A stretch of 64,000 bases of DNA. It comes from Paramecium sonneborni. Taxonomy: Eukaryota; Ciliophora; Oligohymenophorea; Peniculida; Parameciidae. The position numbers were made by a program, and so were the translations under genes. Location: contig CAJJDN010000026.1 of NCBI GenBank assembly GCA_905182985.1, positions 251,684-315,683 of the forward strand, written 5' to 3'. Below the pieces are notes generated by a model, which was given only the letters and a program-made list of their open reading frames with translations, ran no database searches and was not told the origin of the DNA. The stretch's first letter is position 1, and each line of letters starts with the position of its first letter. This document shows, piece after piece, positions 40,594 through 55,938 of the stretch.

Positions 40594-40821
40594 ATGAGCA
40601 AACCTGGAATAGGATTGAATAAACTTCATATTGTTTTTATAGAAAAATCTTTTGGAGATGATGATGAAGGAAATACAACAAGAGATTATTCTGAGAAAAC
40701 TATTTTAGAAAATAAAGTACGATTTGCTGATAACACTTTTATTTGTTTATTTCATCAATAAGATAAAGTAACTTAAATTAAAGATGGTAAGAAGAAAATT
40801 ATGATTGAATGTTTAAAATGA
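40594..40821 (+). CDS. Small unknown protein, 75 residues
   Basis: One exon from ATG 40594 to TGA 40819-40821: MSKPGIGLNKLHIVFIEKSF..., with an acidic patch (GDDDEGNTTRD) and a Lys-rich end (IKDGKKKIMIECLK). Hydrophobic beta-like stretches alternate with charged residues. No family is recognised. The reading frame and ciliate-code Gln codons are consistent with a gene, but a small protein like this is not proven by sequence alone. Confidence 0.5.
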
Positions 40822-40928
40822 AAGAAAGTTAAACAATGAAAATTATAATATTCTCTGAATTCTATTTTTATTATTATCAATCTTTTTATGAAGAAACAAT
40901 GAAATTTAATATTTTAAACTTAAATACT

Positions 40929-43900
40929 TCAAATTAACAAAACCTTTCTTCTCTAGTCATCATTCATTTGATTCCATTCATGAGCATTTATTCGAATTTG
41001 ATTTAATTAATATTTTTTAGCTGCTCCTTCAAGAATCCATTTATTAAAATAATGAAAACCAGTGTAATGTTTCTTGATAAAGACAATTATGTACCATATC
41101 ATAAGTCACATATAAAGAATTATCTACTGATATAATTTGATTTCTCGTTTAAATATAGAAATCTACGTATTGATTGTCAAGTAAGTAATTAACTTTATAT
41201 TCAATCTAAGATTTATCAAGAAATTGCATTAAATTTTTGAACTACTAAGAAAATTTTTAATTTGTCAGAAATTTTGTATTAACTAATTTTTTTCCATTCT
41301 CAATAATTTATTTTCCTAACTATTATTGTTTTTAATTAAATTCTTAAAAAATATACGAAAAATTCTTACATAAATCTAAATGTGAACTAAAATCCAAGAG
41401 ATTATAGATATCCATAAATTGACGAAATACAACAGGCATTTTAATAGTTACAGTTATATTTGGAAACTTTTAAACTCTAAATTTACATTATTATATACAT
41501 ACTCATGCATTAGATGTGTAATTAATTTTTCATATCTATAATAGTAACTCTTGTCTAAGTATTTCTTCAAGTATTATAAACAAATTAAAACACTCCAAAA
41601 TGTTTATACAAATGCTGTTAAATTGACTTAAAATCTTTATTCATGTTATAACTTATCTAAAATATTTAATATTAATGATTCATTAAAATATCCAAGTTTT
41701 GTAAAGGAATTAAGTATTTCTATTATTTCAAAATTATTATAATATTGTTATTTTCTTGAAATTTATTTGGTTAAAGCACCAAATAAAGACTCAGAGTAAA
41801 TTTTTTATTCTGATAAATTCCTTACAATTTCAACAATTTAGACTTGTTTTAAATTTTCTATTTACTTTTTGATATAATCAGCTAAAACAATAATAGTTTC
41901 ATCATTATTAAGTTTGATTTTCTTTGAAAATTCAATATAATCTAAACAAATTGAAATCTAAGGCATTTCCTGAGGTTTTAAATTATGACATTTTGAAAGC
42001 ATTTTAAAAAATAATTTATCATAATTCCTAATAAATTAATATTTTGTATCAAATTATCCAATAGTTTTTAGAATATTTTTTAAACCATCTCTCATATTAG
42101 TGATTGTTAGTAGATGGTCGATATTATTAAAATATATTTCAATAAAATCTTTTAATCCATCATCTTCATATTTTAGATTGTTATATCTCCAGCCATCATA
42201 ATCCAATAAAACCATTAAACCATCTAAATAATGTGTTTTAGTTTGATTTATGTCAAATTTTGTTATTTCTAGTTTTAATTAATCTATCATTAATTTTAAT
42301 GATACATCATCTGGTATCTGACGCAATTTTGCTTAATTTTTCATTTAATACAAATATATTTTTGATTTCATCAAAATAGCCTCATATGATTCCAATTCCA
42401 CTTAAACTGCTAAATTTAAAAAATTATTGATGACTGTTAAATTTTTGAATTAATGAATATTTGTTTCAGTGATGAGAGTAGCCAATTATAATTTTTCTAA
42501 ATCGGATAAGCTATCAATTTAATTACAAAGTCTTTAACATATGACATTTATTAAATTAGTCCTTAATTCTAATTAATTAATTTATTCATTAAATTTTAAA
42601 AGTAATCCTATGTTAATTTCAATGTTTTTTTAAGACTAATACACTTGCTTTGAAAATAACTCAATTAATTCTCTGATGGTTTGTAAGACAGTTCCTCTCA
42701 TATTATGAAGTGAATGTTTAGGGCAAGTAAGAATAAATGTAAACAATAGATTTAATGAGAAATTAATATTAAAAGAATCATCTATAATACTTCTATCAAT
42801 TAGAACTAAAAACCACTTGGCTATTTCTTTCGTTAATCTATCATTCAAGTATTCTATATTATTTAAATTATTTATAATCCTTTCTAATTAGTCAAATGAT
42901 GGAAGCATTTACTCACTTTTTTTTTTTATTTCTTAATTATAGTGAGATTTACTGTTTAATCTCAATATAAAATCATAAAAATAAGACTCTGGTAAACAAT
43001 CCAATTTAATATGTCGATCAATAAATTCATAGAAAGGATCATCATTGTAAGAATCTAAAGTTATTATGAAAGAAGATATTTTTAATTTTTTATCATAATC
43101 TAAATTTATTACTTTATCAAAAAAAGATTCAATACATGCTTTGATATTTTCTTATAATTAAATAGGTTTAAAACTCTCATGATTTTTATGACAATAATGT
43201 AATTATTCAATAATTTTTTAAAATTGATTGTCATTTATTTAATTTAGATCTAAAATCTCATCTAATTTATTTTGTTTTATAATGATTTTAATAAAATCTG
43301 TTTTTTACTTCACGCTTAAATGATTTTAATTCTCTTTTAAATTTTTGATACATATAGAAATGATATTTTAATTTTATTCACCAAACTCAATATCAAGAAA
43401 TTTAATTAATAAATTATTATCTAGAATATCTTCAAAATTAATTTTGTTTAATTATATTTACAAAATTTCAGGTTCTGGTTAATTTTTCTCTTTTTAAATT
43501 TTTAACAATATGTATAACTTCAATTAATCAGTATTAGTTAAATTATCAGATTCAAAAGAGTGACATAATTTTAAATAAAGATCATTTGGGAATGATTCAG
43601 GAAGTTCAGAAAATGCTTCTAAAAGTTTCAATTTTGAAGATGATGAGATTTAATCAAAATTTTAGATAAATTTTTCAGAAAGTGTAGGTATTATTTCTGG
43701 AATTCTTTTAAAAGATGAATTTTAATCTAATTTCATAGAAGCAAGTTAATAAAATATAGCAACTAATCCATTAAAATTGATATTTTCAATTAGATTAATT
43801 AATTATTAACTTGTTTAAAAGGCTAAATCTGAATGATTGTTCTATTTAAGATTAATATATTCAAGATAACAACCTCTTATGATTTAACATAATGATTGTG

Positions 43901-44462
43901 CATTAAAAGTTTAGGTTGATAAATGGTGTTTTAATATTTTACCAATATGGACCATTTTCCATCCTTATTTTGAATAAAATGAAAACACATATGGCAATTA
44001 TAAATATGTATAGTTTTTTAAATTTTAATCTATATGTTTTTTTATTTAAATGCTATAGGATTTATTTTACAATTTTAGAAATAATTAAATGATTGTAAGA
44101 GATTGTTCTGAAGTCAATTTATCAAAATTAGGAATAATTTTTTCTTAGATAAATGCATCTAATTAGGAATCTGATGATATTTGGTTATAATTGATAATAT
44201 TCATTAATTAAAATGCTGCAAAATGAATTTATTCATATGATAAATTATTTTTATTATAAGCTTGAATGACATCTTCTGTTGTTTATGCATTTGCAAAATG
44301 TTAATAAACTTCAAATTTACTAAGTAAGTCTTTAGAGTCAAAGTCAGTTTCTCCTTCAGATAAATAATCCTATTCTTTTAAAATTGATTATTATGAGAAG
44401 CATACAATACTTCTTTGAAATAATCTGAATGAGAGCTTTGATGTGAATAAAAATTTAAGCAT
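40929..44462 (-). CDS. Mitochondrial RAP-domain, FAST-like helical-repeat protein
   Basis: Starts MLKFLFTSKLSFRLFQRSIV, a typical mitochondrial targeting presequence without acidic residues. About 1000 residues of helical repeats follow (for example KLKLLEAFSELPESFPND, NLLFTFILTCPKHSLHNM). The C-terminal 90 residues look like a RAP domain: QIISVDNSLYVTYDM, then KHYTGFHYFNKWILEGAAK, then RINAHEWNQMNDDQRRKVLL, with the conserved EW. The RAP end becomes in frame only after removing a 22-nt intron (GTACATAA...ATCAAG) near 41065. RAP/FASTK-type proteins bind organellar RNA, so a role in mitochondrial RNA maturation or translation is likely. One or more introns near 43960 were not placed exactly. 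Confidence 0.75.
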
Positions 44463-44586
44463 AAATTAAATTTTATATAAAAATTATTTAATAACAAATG
44501 ATATAATGATTGTAATATTTTTATGATTGATAAAAATTAGTAAAGATAGAAATAATTTGTAAAAAAAGCAAAAACATAAATAGCAT

Positions 44587-46299
<1,713 letters not shown>

Positions 46300-46458
46300 A
46301 ATAAAATACGAAATAGGTAAAGATGTAAATTAAAAAAAAGATTGAAATTTATGTTTATTTTTATTATGAATGTCTAAATACATTTGCGATTGTATTATTC
46401 TCAATGGAGAATCATAACTTATTACTTATATTTTAAATAATAATATTTATATTGTATA
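46300..46458. promoter_or_regulatory. Divergent promoter region between CDPK and G-beta-like gene
   Basis: Only 159 bp separates the two start codons (46299 minus, 46459 plus). The region is nearly pure A/T and must hold both promoters and transcript leaders. No motif was assigned. Confidence 0.4.
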
Positions 46459-47564
46459 ATGATAAAAAACCCAAATCCTTTAAATGTGAATGAACCAAAA
46501 TTAGGAATGTAGATCACATAGCGTAAAATGCTAGCAGAAGTAGTGAATAATAAGACTGTTGAGAATGCCAAGATAACAGATATTTGTTTTAACAATTAGA
46601 AATATAAAACTTAATTAGCTAGTATAGATATTTCTGGAGTCTTGAAAATTTGGGATGTTGCATAAAATAGATTGATTCAATAATTTCATGCTTCAAATAT
46701 GTGGCTAACAACAGTAGATGTAGAAAAGTAAGAAGGAAAGAAAGTAGCTTGTGGAACGTTAGATGGGAAAGTATTAGTTTATGAGTAAATATTGTAAACT
46801 AAAAAAAAGAATAAATTAGAGTAATAAAAAAGGAAAGAGCTTCAGCAAAGACAAGCCTAACATTGAATTGTTTGGTCACTCAGGTTCAATATAATGTGTT
46901 TAGTTTTTGAGTCCATAATATATAATTGTATAGAATATAATATTATATAGGCAGGATCAACAGACTCGTTAGTATCATTGTGGGATTTAGAAAACCCTTA
47001 GAGATATTTAGCTATCCATCAATAACATACTGGAGATGTTCTATCTTTACATGCCTATGAAAATGATAGCAATATTTTTATATCTGGTTCTAGTGATTTA
47101 ACTTGTAAAATTTGGGATATTAGAGTTAAAAAACCTGTATAGGCAGAATATAAAGGTATTAATTTCTATTTAGAATAGGTCATGAATCAGCAGTAAATGC
47201 AGTGAAATTTATTTAAATGCCCTAACCAACTACATTCGTTACTGGTAGTGATGATGCATCAATAAATTTATGGGATTTAAGAATGAAAGATCCTATAGTG
47301 TCATTTTAGGATAGTTGTTATTATGATTCTATTTATTCAATTGCTATTTCATTAAGTGGAAGATATGTATTTGCAGCTAGTGAAAATTCTACCTTGAAGG
47401 TCTTTGATGTTTTAGGAGATACCGATGTCTATACTAATTTGGATGTTGGACTTTAATAAAATGATGGATTAATTAAATCTATTGATATCTCAGCTGATGG
47501 CTATGCTTTAGGAATGGCATTGGGTACTAAAAGCAACCATAAGGATTTATTAGTGATTATGTGA
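46459..47564 (+). CDS. WD40 protein closely resembling heterotrimeric G-protein beta subunit
   Basis: Seven-bladed WD40 propeller of about 345 residues. Segments line up in order with G-beta: LASIDISGVLKIWD, ACGTLDGKVLVYE, IELFGHSGSIQCVQFLS, AGSTDSLVSLWDLE, HTGDVLSLHAYE, SGSSDLTCKIWDIR, GHESAVNAVKFI, TGSDDASINLWDLR, then ENSTLKVFDVLG. Two 23-nt introns lie near 46933-46955 and 47155-47178; a third near 46800-46826 is required by frame but its exact edges are unsure. The N-terminal helix (LGMQITQRKMLAEVV) is short compared with metazoan G-beta, so G-gamma binding is doubtful. It may instead be a G-beta-like scaffold. Ends HKDLLVIM. Confidence 0.8.
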
Positions 47565-47685
47565 TTATTTAAAGTATATAAATTAGTTATTAAATTTTAA
47601 TATTAAACAAAATGATGTTATTTGATAGTTTGTTATCTAGTTTAATGAATAAAAATAAATAAAAAATTAATATAATTCATTAATA

Positions 47686-50600
47686 ATGTATATTATGTTT
47701 ATTATTTTGCACTTAACGTAAGTGGCATTATCACAGAAGTATATATCAATCATATATAATTAAGACTTACAACTTTGTTTGGATATGATGCTTCAGGTAA
47801 TATTTGTCCAATGGGATTTGCTGATTGCCAACCTACTTAATATATTCCATGTGAATTTGGTTACTTTTTATATATTGATCCTTTGAATTAACATAATTGT
47901 TTACCATGGTATATATTTATTTCTTAAGTTAGTCCTTATTTTTTGTTTTAAGACAATTTAAATATTTTATGTGGAGACTGTTTGGAAGATCCTTACAATT
48001 GGCAAAAATCTAGGACTTGTACATATAATTACAGAATTCAGACAGGATCTGCTGATGAGGTTTATGTAAGAGAAAATGTTTAAAAAACAATATTTTATAT
48101 TTAAGAAAAGGCGACAAGTATTGTGAATCCGACCAGACCTGTAAAATTCAAATATGAGCTTTTAATTTGTGAGGGATGTAGATAATTTTGTATTTTGGAA
48201 GCAAATACGGATAATAATAATGTAGGAGATGAATAATATGATGAGAATTAAAAAGATGAAGTAGATGAAGGAGATGAAGTAGATGAAGTAGATGAAAGAG
48301 ATGAAGGTTAATCATGTTTTGATAATAATTAATAAGATAATTAATACAATGGGATTACCTGTTTAGATCATTATTATTATATTGATTTTGAATGTAGAGA
48401 ATGTTAAAAAAATTGTAAATCTTGTAATTCTAAAAAATGTAAAAGTTGTATTGATGGGTATTATTTGGACAGATAATCATTTTGTTAGATGTGTTAGCCT
48501 AGTTGTTAAAAATGTGAATATTCTTCATTTGATAATATATTATTATGTTTGTAATGTTCAAGGTCAGATGAAGAGTATTTAGTTGAAAGTCCTGATTTTT
48601 AAAATTGTTAAACTTGTGAATATTAATGTGCAAGATGTGAATACATATCATACGATTATTACAAAGATGAAGAGGATGGCTATTTAGAATATGGTACAAG
48701 AGATCAATACTTTGATCCTAATATCAATTATATACTTAGATGTAGACAGTGTGTTTCATCATCATAATTTATTTCTTATGATGGATAAACTTGTGAAATC
48801 TGTTCTATTTAAAATTGCTAATTATGTTATTATGAATTAAATAAAGGCACCACTCTAGATTATGATTTTATTCCTGCTGACACTCCTAAAAATTCAGATG
48901 TCTTATGTCACTTATGCAAAGAAGGATATTATCGAAAAGATAATAAAAAAGAATGTTTAGAAATACCTTCTGATCCTGATACTACCTGTAGTTCTTACAA
49001 TGAATTTACTTAAACAAAATGCACATTCTGCAATGAATATCCTTTAGATTTATAATCTATAGATAATCCAACATGTTTGATGATCAAAAAATGTTCTAAT
49101 TTTATTAAAAATTGTGATAAATGCTTTTTCTAAAAATAACCTGAAAATCAAGATGCAATTATGTCTATTTGTACTTAATGTAGAAATGGATATTATCCTG
49201 ATATATTTTCAGGAAAATGTTTAAATTGTCCTATTAATTGTAAAACTTGCTGGCAATATACTCCTAGTTATAATTTTACATCCTATTTATAAACTTATTA
49301 AAAAATTACTCAAGAAGATATTTCCAACTTCATACTTGAACAATTATAAGATGCAAAATGTACTCAATGTTAAGAAGGATACTTCTTATACAATAATCAA
49401 TGTATTGGATGTACTAGTAATTGTAAATATTGCTATTATGATGATGAAAAAGCATTCTGCTACTATTGTGGATCTCCAGATTAATAATCTATAGTTTCAG
49501 ACATGAGTGAATGTTAAGAATGTCCAAGATTTTGTGCAGCTTGTAGAGATAGAGAAGATACTGATCCAATTGTTAATAGATACTTTAATCCAGTTAATCA
49601 AATACTCAATAAATATAGCAGATTATGTTATAAATTAGATTCAAAAGCTATGCAAACATAAAATTATTGTGTTTTTCTTGATAATTAAATTGGATTACCA
49701 GTCAGTTGTTAACATCCTGATTGTCCTTAAAATAAATAATATAAATGTTTCAAAACAGAGGAGCTTAATATAGATTTTCATTGTGATGAAGATCTTGATT
49801 AAAAATATAATTCTGCTAAATCTAAAACTTCCATAATAACTTTTTAGGAACATGACTCTTTTGCCAAATATCAAAATTATAATGAAAATACAATCAAACA
49901 ATTAATTATCAAATTAAATTTTATTGGGAATATTTGTTAATTCAAAAAAGAATCTTAATTTAAATTTTCCTTTCTCTAAAATGTATACTCCTTATAGAAA
50001 GTTAAATTAAAAATTAACTAAGACTTGAATTCATTATAAAAATGGATAGCTACTGGAATTATTTCCTTTGTTGGTGTATCTGAAGTTTAAATCAATAATG
50101 TTTAAATCTAATACCATCATTTTGATAATAAGAATAGCCCAAAAGAATTTGGATTTCTTATTAAAAACTAAGAAGAAACTCAATTTAGTCTATAAAATGT
50201 TGAATTTATTAAAGATAAATTTAGTAATCAAAAACTTATTATAAGTGTTGATAATCCTATTAATTTTACTATGTAAAATGTTAAAATCTAAAATATTGAA
50301 AGGAAAGATTAAGTTGTCTCCTTTAATTATACCTTAAGGTCTCTCAGCTATCAAGATTTTAAAATAATCAGTGTACAACTTGTTGATTGTGACTATAACT
50401 ATTCAACAATTCTTGCTTTTAGTAACCTTGCTCCATCTCTATTTTTAAAAATAAGCAATTTAAAAATAACTGGAGCTTATTTTACAAGTTCCTCTATTAT
50501 TAGATCTATCTTTCAAACAAATAGCTTATTTTATTAAATTGATAAACTTACTTTAATATTTAATTACTTTTCAAATAGTACTTTATTCTAATTAGCCAAT

Positions 50601-53600
50601 CTAAGGACATCAGAGTAGTTTTCAAACATTGATATATTACACAATCGTTTTATTAACAGCAAAGCATTTCTAATGAATTCATTCTAGTTTTCTTAATTTT
50701 ATTTTGATAAAAATATACTTTAAAACAACTCTATAATATTTTAAACTGTAAAGGAATTGAAAATAAACGTCTAATTACAGAGCTCTTTATTGGAATATAA
50801 ATTTGATAAAATTAAGATCGTAAATAGTAATTGTTATACAATTAATTGTTTCATGATAATGAGTACACCAATAAATACATATTCTATTACTTCAAATTTG
50901 ACGATTAGCAATTTTTAGATTTCTAACATAGGTTTGTTTAGCATAAGTTAATAAAATACTTTACTCACTACATCAGCATTAATAAGTTGGAATAATTTTT
51001 AAGATATCAAATTATCAAATTTGTAATTTGATAATATCTAAGGCCTTACAATATTTTATATATCAATTCTGAAAAGCTTAACAATTACTACTTTAAAATA
51101 TGATTGGAGTTAATCCAATTATTATCAGTAAAAGATAAATCCAAAAAATAATCTAATTCCAACATCTATAGATTGTTCAGTGCGTAAAATTACACGCCCT
51201 TCATTTTCTTACATTTTATTTTTTATAGATTAATTTTCAAGTGCTATTAACATATCTGATATTTTGATCCAAAGGTAATTATTAATAGATGCATCAATAT
51301 TTCATATTTAATCCTATGATATTGCCTATATAAATACTACTAAAGGTAACATTACTGAGAGTATTATTTTAGAAAGATTTTAAATATTAAATAATTCTTT
51401 AGTGTCTACTAATAGAGGTTTTTTTTCTGGCTGTATCAATATTATCTCAAATTAAATTTAAACAATTATTATGAATAATCTAAACTTTTAGAGTAATCAT
51501 CTTCAATAAATAATATCTAAATAGACAATCCCAATTGCAACTCTATTTTAAATATCCTCATCAAAATCAACTATTAGATTAACTCAATTATTATCTGAAT
51601 ACAATAGAGCTATTAAAAGTGATTTTGGTTTGATAAAAATTAATTGCTAAAAAATAATAATTTCAAACGCAACATTTAGATACACGAACATTGTCGATAA
51701 ATTATGGGTTAAACGTATTGAACCAAATTAAATAATAACAGATAATGATCTTAAATCATTCTTTGAAATAAAATCTTATGGAGCAATTATGAACTTAAAA
51801 ACAATTGAAGCTACAATTTCTTAGCTTTTTATTAATTATACAAGTGGAATTTAAGCTGGTATTAAATTATAAACTATTGGAACATCGAATATCTTAATTA
51901 AAGATTCTTAATTGTTTAATATTTTTAGTAGTCTTGAATTGAAACATTCATCTATAGGAGGAAGTTTATACATAGATTCAACATTATCAAATTTAAATTG
52001 CATAATATCAAATATTAGTATAATAAATAGTAGAGTTAGATAAACGGGAGGTTGCATTTACATTTTAGCTTCTAATTTAAATTAAAATATCACAATAGTA
52101 AAATCTAACTTTTAAGAGTGCTAAGCCTTAGAAACATCATTTATGAAAGTTGATTTTCTTGCAGATGCTATATTTTAATAGGTAACTCTACAAAATGTGA
52201 ATATTTAAGATAATAGCATCGATAAATTAATTAGTGTTGTGCCATAAATTTAAATATTTGAATAATTATTTTTTTTAAAAACTAGTAGTGTTTATACTCA
52301 AAATAATGGAAGGCTAATTATAGGTGACACATAATTTAATTAGATTAATTATACATCTGCTCTATCATTAAGTTAGATAAAATTTTTGTATATCAACAAA
52401 TTATAGATTTTAAAAGGATATTTATTTTATAATCCATTAATTTCATTAAGCTTCTTACAATCTGGAGGACAAGCATATATTGGTAATTTGGAAATAATTT
52501 AATTTAATGAAACAGATTCATAGATGAATTCATCAAATTGTCCTTCTGAATTTCCTTAATCTTTTACATACATAATTCCAGAATAAAACTGTGATTCAAT
52601 ACTATAAATTTAAGAGTAGTTAGATGAAATAGATAATTAAGATGAGATATATGAATATTATGATGAAATTTTAGAAAACCAATATTAAGGATTAAACTCT
52701 AATAGTAAATATATTCCAATAAATATTTAAAAGGCCAAACTTGATAACTAATCATAAATAATAGATATTATGATTACTTTAAATTAATAACTAGTAAGTT
52801 GTTTAATAAACAGCATTTTGATTCTAAGTCAAAAATTAAATTTGGATAAATTTACATCATTGTTTTATGTAAACGAGGTTAACGATAATAGTTTGATTAA
52901 AATAAAAAAAATGTAATTTGTTAAAAATTAATGCTTATAATGCAGAGGAGGTTTACTTTAAGTCCGGAGTATTTCTCATTCTAACTTAAAAGAGTTGATT
53001 TTTATCTCTGAATTTTTCTGTTAATATAGCATTGTTGGTTATTATGGTTGTGCATCACTGTTAGTAGATGAAAAGATTAATGATGTAACATTATTATCTA
53101 AGATTATTGATAATGATATTAAAGGTTCACGACTATTATAATCATCTGATATAAGATCATTAAATTATACTATATTCATTTCTAATTATTAATGTATTAA
53201 TAATTTGGCAAGGGCTGGAACATGTTTAAACTTGAGAGGTGTGACAGTCATTATTTAGGATAGTTTATTTAGTATTAATAATGCAACTCTGGTTGGAGGA
53301 TCTATATATTTTGATAATTTAGGTTCTAATAATATGTATTTATAAAATAATCAATTTATTAATAATTATGCCTAAATAGGAGGTGCAATTTATTTATTAA
53401 ATTATTAATTAAGTAACACTGAAAATTAATAAATAAATTTTGATAAAAATTATGCAGATGATGGTGGAAATGATATTTAAGAACTCACAATATAATAAAC
53501 TTTGTAATTAATAAATATTCCTTTTGAAACATAAACTTATTTAGATTTTGATGGTGATGAATCTGATGATGGAGCAATAGACAATAGTAGTGCCATAATT

Positions 53601-55894
53601 AAAGATAATATAACTTTGGAATATCATAAGATAGGAAATTATCCAGAATAAACAAATTTATTGATTTTGCCATCAGGACAAAAAATTTCAAAATACTTAT
53701 ATTTTTATGAGGTTACATAAGAATAGGTTCCATTTGAATGGGTATTTAGAATAATAAATCTGAATAGATTTGGAGATGTTATAAAGAACGGTATATCAAA
53801 TGAAAGTTGTACAATTGATGGTAGAATTCAAAATTCATCATCATATGATGTATAAAAATCTTTTAGTAATAATTTCACAATTCCATCAAAAGTGTATTAT
53901 AATTAAGAGAAGGGAGGATTTGATATGGATGATTTGATTCTGATTTTTGATCCTTTATCTTCCGATAGTTTGTATTTAGAACTTCGATTTATATGTAATT
54001 CTGTTGCATTACCGATATACAATCCAAAACCACCTTATTAAATAGTAGGATATAATAGGAATTATGAATTGTATGCTAGAGTTCGTACATTTCCATGTTA
54101 AATTGGTGAAGCTTATGATTCTTAATAATGCAAAGCATGTTAGAAATCAGATATGGCTTATTCAGTAAAGTTAGGATCAGTTATGTGTAAATAAATGAAT
54201 AGATTAACAATGAAAACAGTCACACCAACTGGTATAAATTTAATTTAAGGATATTGGAGACCAATATATTAAAATGATTAGATTGAATATTGTGTAAATC
54301 TACCTAATAATTGTAATGGAGGATGGATACCTGGTAATCCATCTTGTTACACAGGACATGTTGGAGCGTTATGTGAATCATGTGATATATATATGATCTA
54401 AACTGAAGAGAGATGGGCTCCATCCGATCCATATAAATGTGGATTATGTAAAGATTCAGAGAAATTTAATTTGATCATAATAATTGCTATTTCTATTTTA
54501 ACTATGATTTCAACAATAATGTCAGTAAAAGGAACTTTTGAAGCTCTTCAATTATAAATTGTAGAAAAAGCAACTATTATGATAGGTGTAAGACTATAAT
54601 AACATTCTTCTAATTTAGCTACTATTGTTCAAACTCTAACTAATTATTTTTAAATTGTTTAAATTGTTATGACTTTTTAATTATAGATACCAAGTGGTGT
54701 TTAAACTGCTACATAAACAGCTGGTAATCCAACTGGATCTATGGCATATTCACTTGATTGTTTACTAATAAAAATTACAGAAATAGAATTATTATATTTT
54801 AAAATGATTTGGGCATTAATAATGCCATTGAGTTATTTGGGTGCCATTATTTTTGGATATCTTATTATTTGTATTATTGGAATTACTAAATTCTCATAGT
54901 CAATAATTTATACTGCATTAATTTATATGTTTTTATATATGCATCCAACTCTTGTATAAGGTTTTATCTCTTAAGCTTCCATAAGGACTATAAGTGGTCT
55001 ATAATGGGTTAAAGCTGATGTTGCATATAGATATGATAGTGATCTTCATAATTATTGGATGGCTCGCTTTATTGGACCTATGCTCATTCTTTGGGTTATT
55101 TTATTACCTGGATTATTTATGTTCATGGTTTGGCGTAAAAGAAATAAACTTGAGTTAATGCAAACTAAAATGACTCTAGGATATTTCTATAGAGAATACT
55201 CTAAAGATAGTTATCTTTGGGAATTTGTTAAGATATTTCAAAAAGAATTCTTTGTCATCATTTTAGTCTATTATGAAGAATATGTTATTATAAAAGGATT
55301 ACTTATTGTTTTAGTCCTTTTTATCTATGGATGGTATCAAGTCTCAGTTAATCCTTATAGTAGTAAAACTTTAAATCAAACTGATAGATATTCTACTATG
55401 GTATGTGCTGCAACACTTTGTTTAGGTGTCTTAATGTATGGAGCCTAAATAAAGGATTATTTCTATCTTTAAGTTATTATTCTCATTATTTTAGCATTTT
55501 TAAATCTTTGGTTTATTATTATGTGCATTCTATAAATATTTTAAGGCTATCTCATAAAATTCTAAGTAAATATTTATTATGATTCTATTTCTAGGATCAA
55601 TTAGATTTGATTAGAGAAAAGTTACTCAAATCTAAACCAGAATTATCAAAAAAAAGAGGATTCCTTGGAAAATTACTTATTCATAGAGGAAATATGTAAA
55701 AAAGGGTCAAATATCTTTGGAGTTTGCTAAAATCAAGAACTCTTGCAGCTGTTCAAATTACTAAATTGTCTGAAGAAATTTCTTTTGAGGATGCTCTAGA
55801 ATATGTTATTCAAAATGAAATTGATTAAACTCATATTCTTAAAACATCACAAAAAAAACATTTTGAAATACTAAATAGCCAAGAAAATGAATGA
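47686..55894 (+). CDS. Giant cysteine-rich multi-pass membrane protein (about 2700 residues)
   Basis: Starts with a signal peptide (MYIMFIILHLT) followed by an early intron. A first third (about 47780-49800) carries many furin-like and growth-factor-receptor-type Cys repeats (CRECQKNCKSC, KCKSCIDGYYL, CxxCxxGYY). It has an acidic Asp/Glu/Val linker near 48230-48310. The middle (about 50000-53600) is poor in Cys, with repetitive beta-strand, beta-helix-like sequence. The last part has a Cys cluster (GHVGALCESCD) and then about six to eight membrane segments (for example LILWVILLPGLFMFMVW), with a cytosolic tail after a 29-nt intron at 55566-55594. Ends LNSQENE. This architecture is common in large ciliate surface proteins; function is unknown. 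Confidence 0.85.
48230..48312 (+). repeat. Acidic GATGAAG(T/A)-type tandem repeat in the giant protein
   Basis: A run of GATGAAGTA/GATGAAGG units codes alternating Asp-Glu-Val/Gly residues, an acidic linker within the extracellular part. Confidence 0.65.
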
Positions 55895-55938
55895 TTCAAT
55901 TAAAAATATATCAATATTAATAATAATTTTTATTATGT

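Noticed and set aside
55059..55448. Separate small membrane protein (MARFIGPMLILW...)
   Set aside because: It is in frame with, and part of, the C-terminal membrane region of the giant protein.
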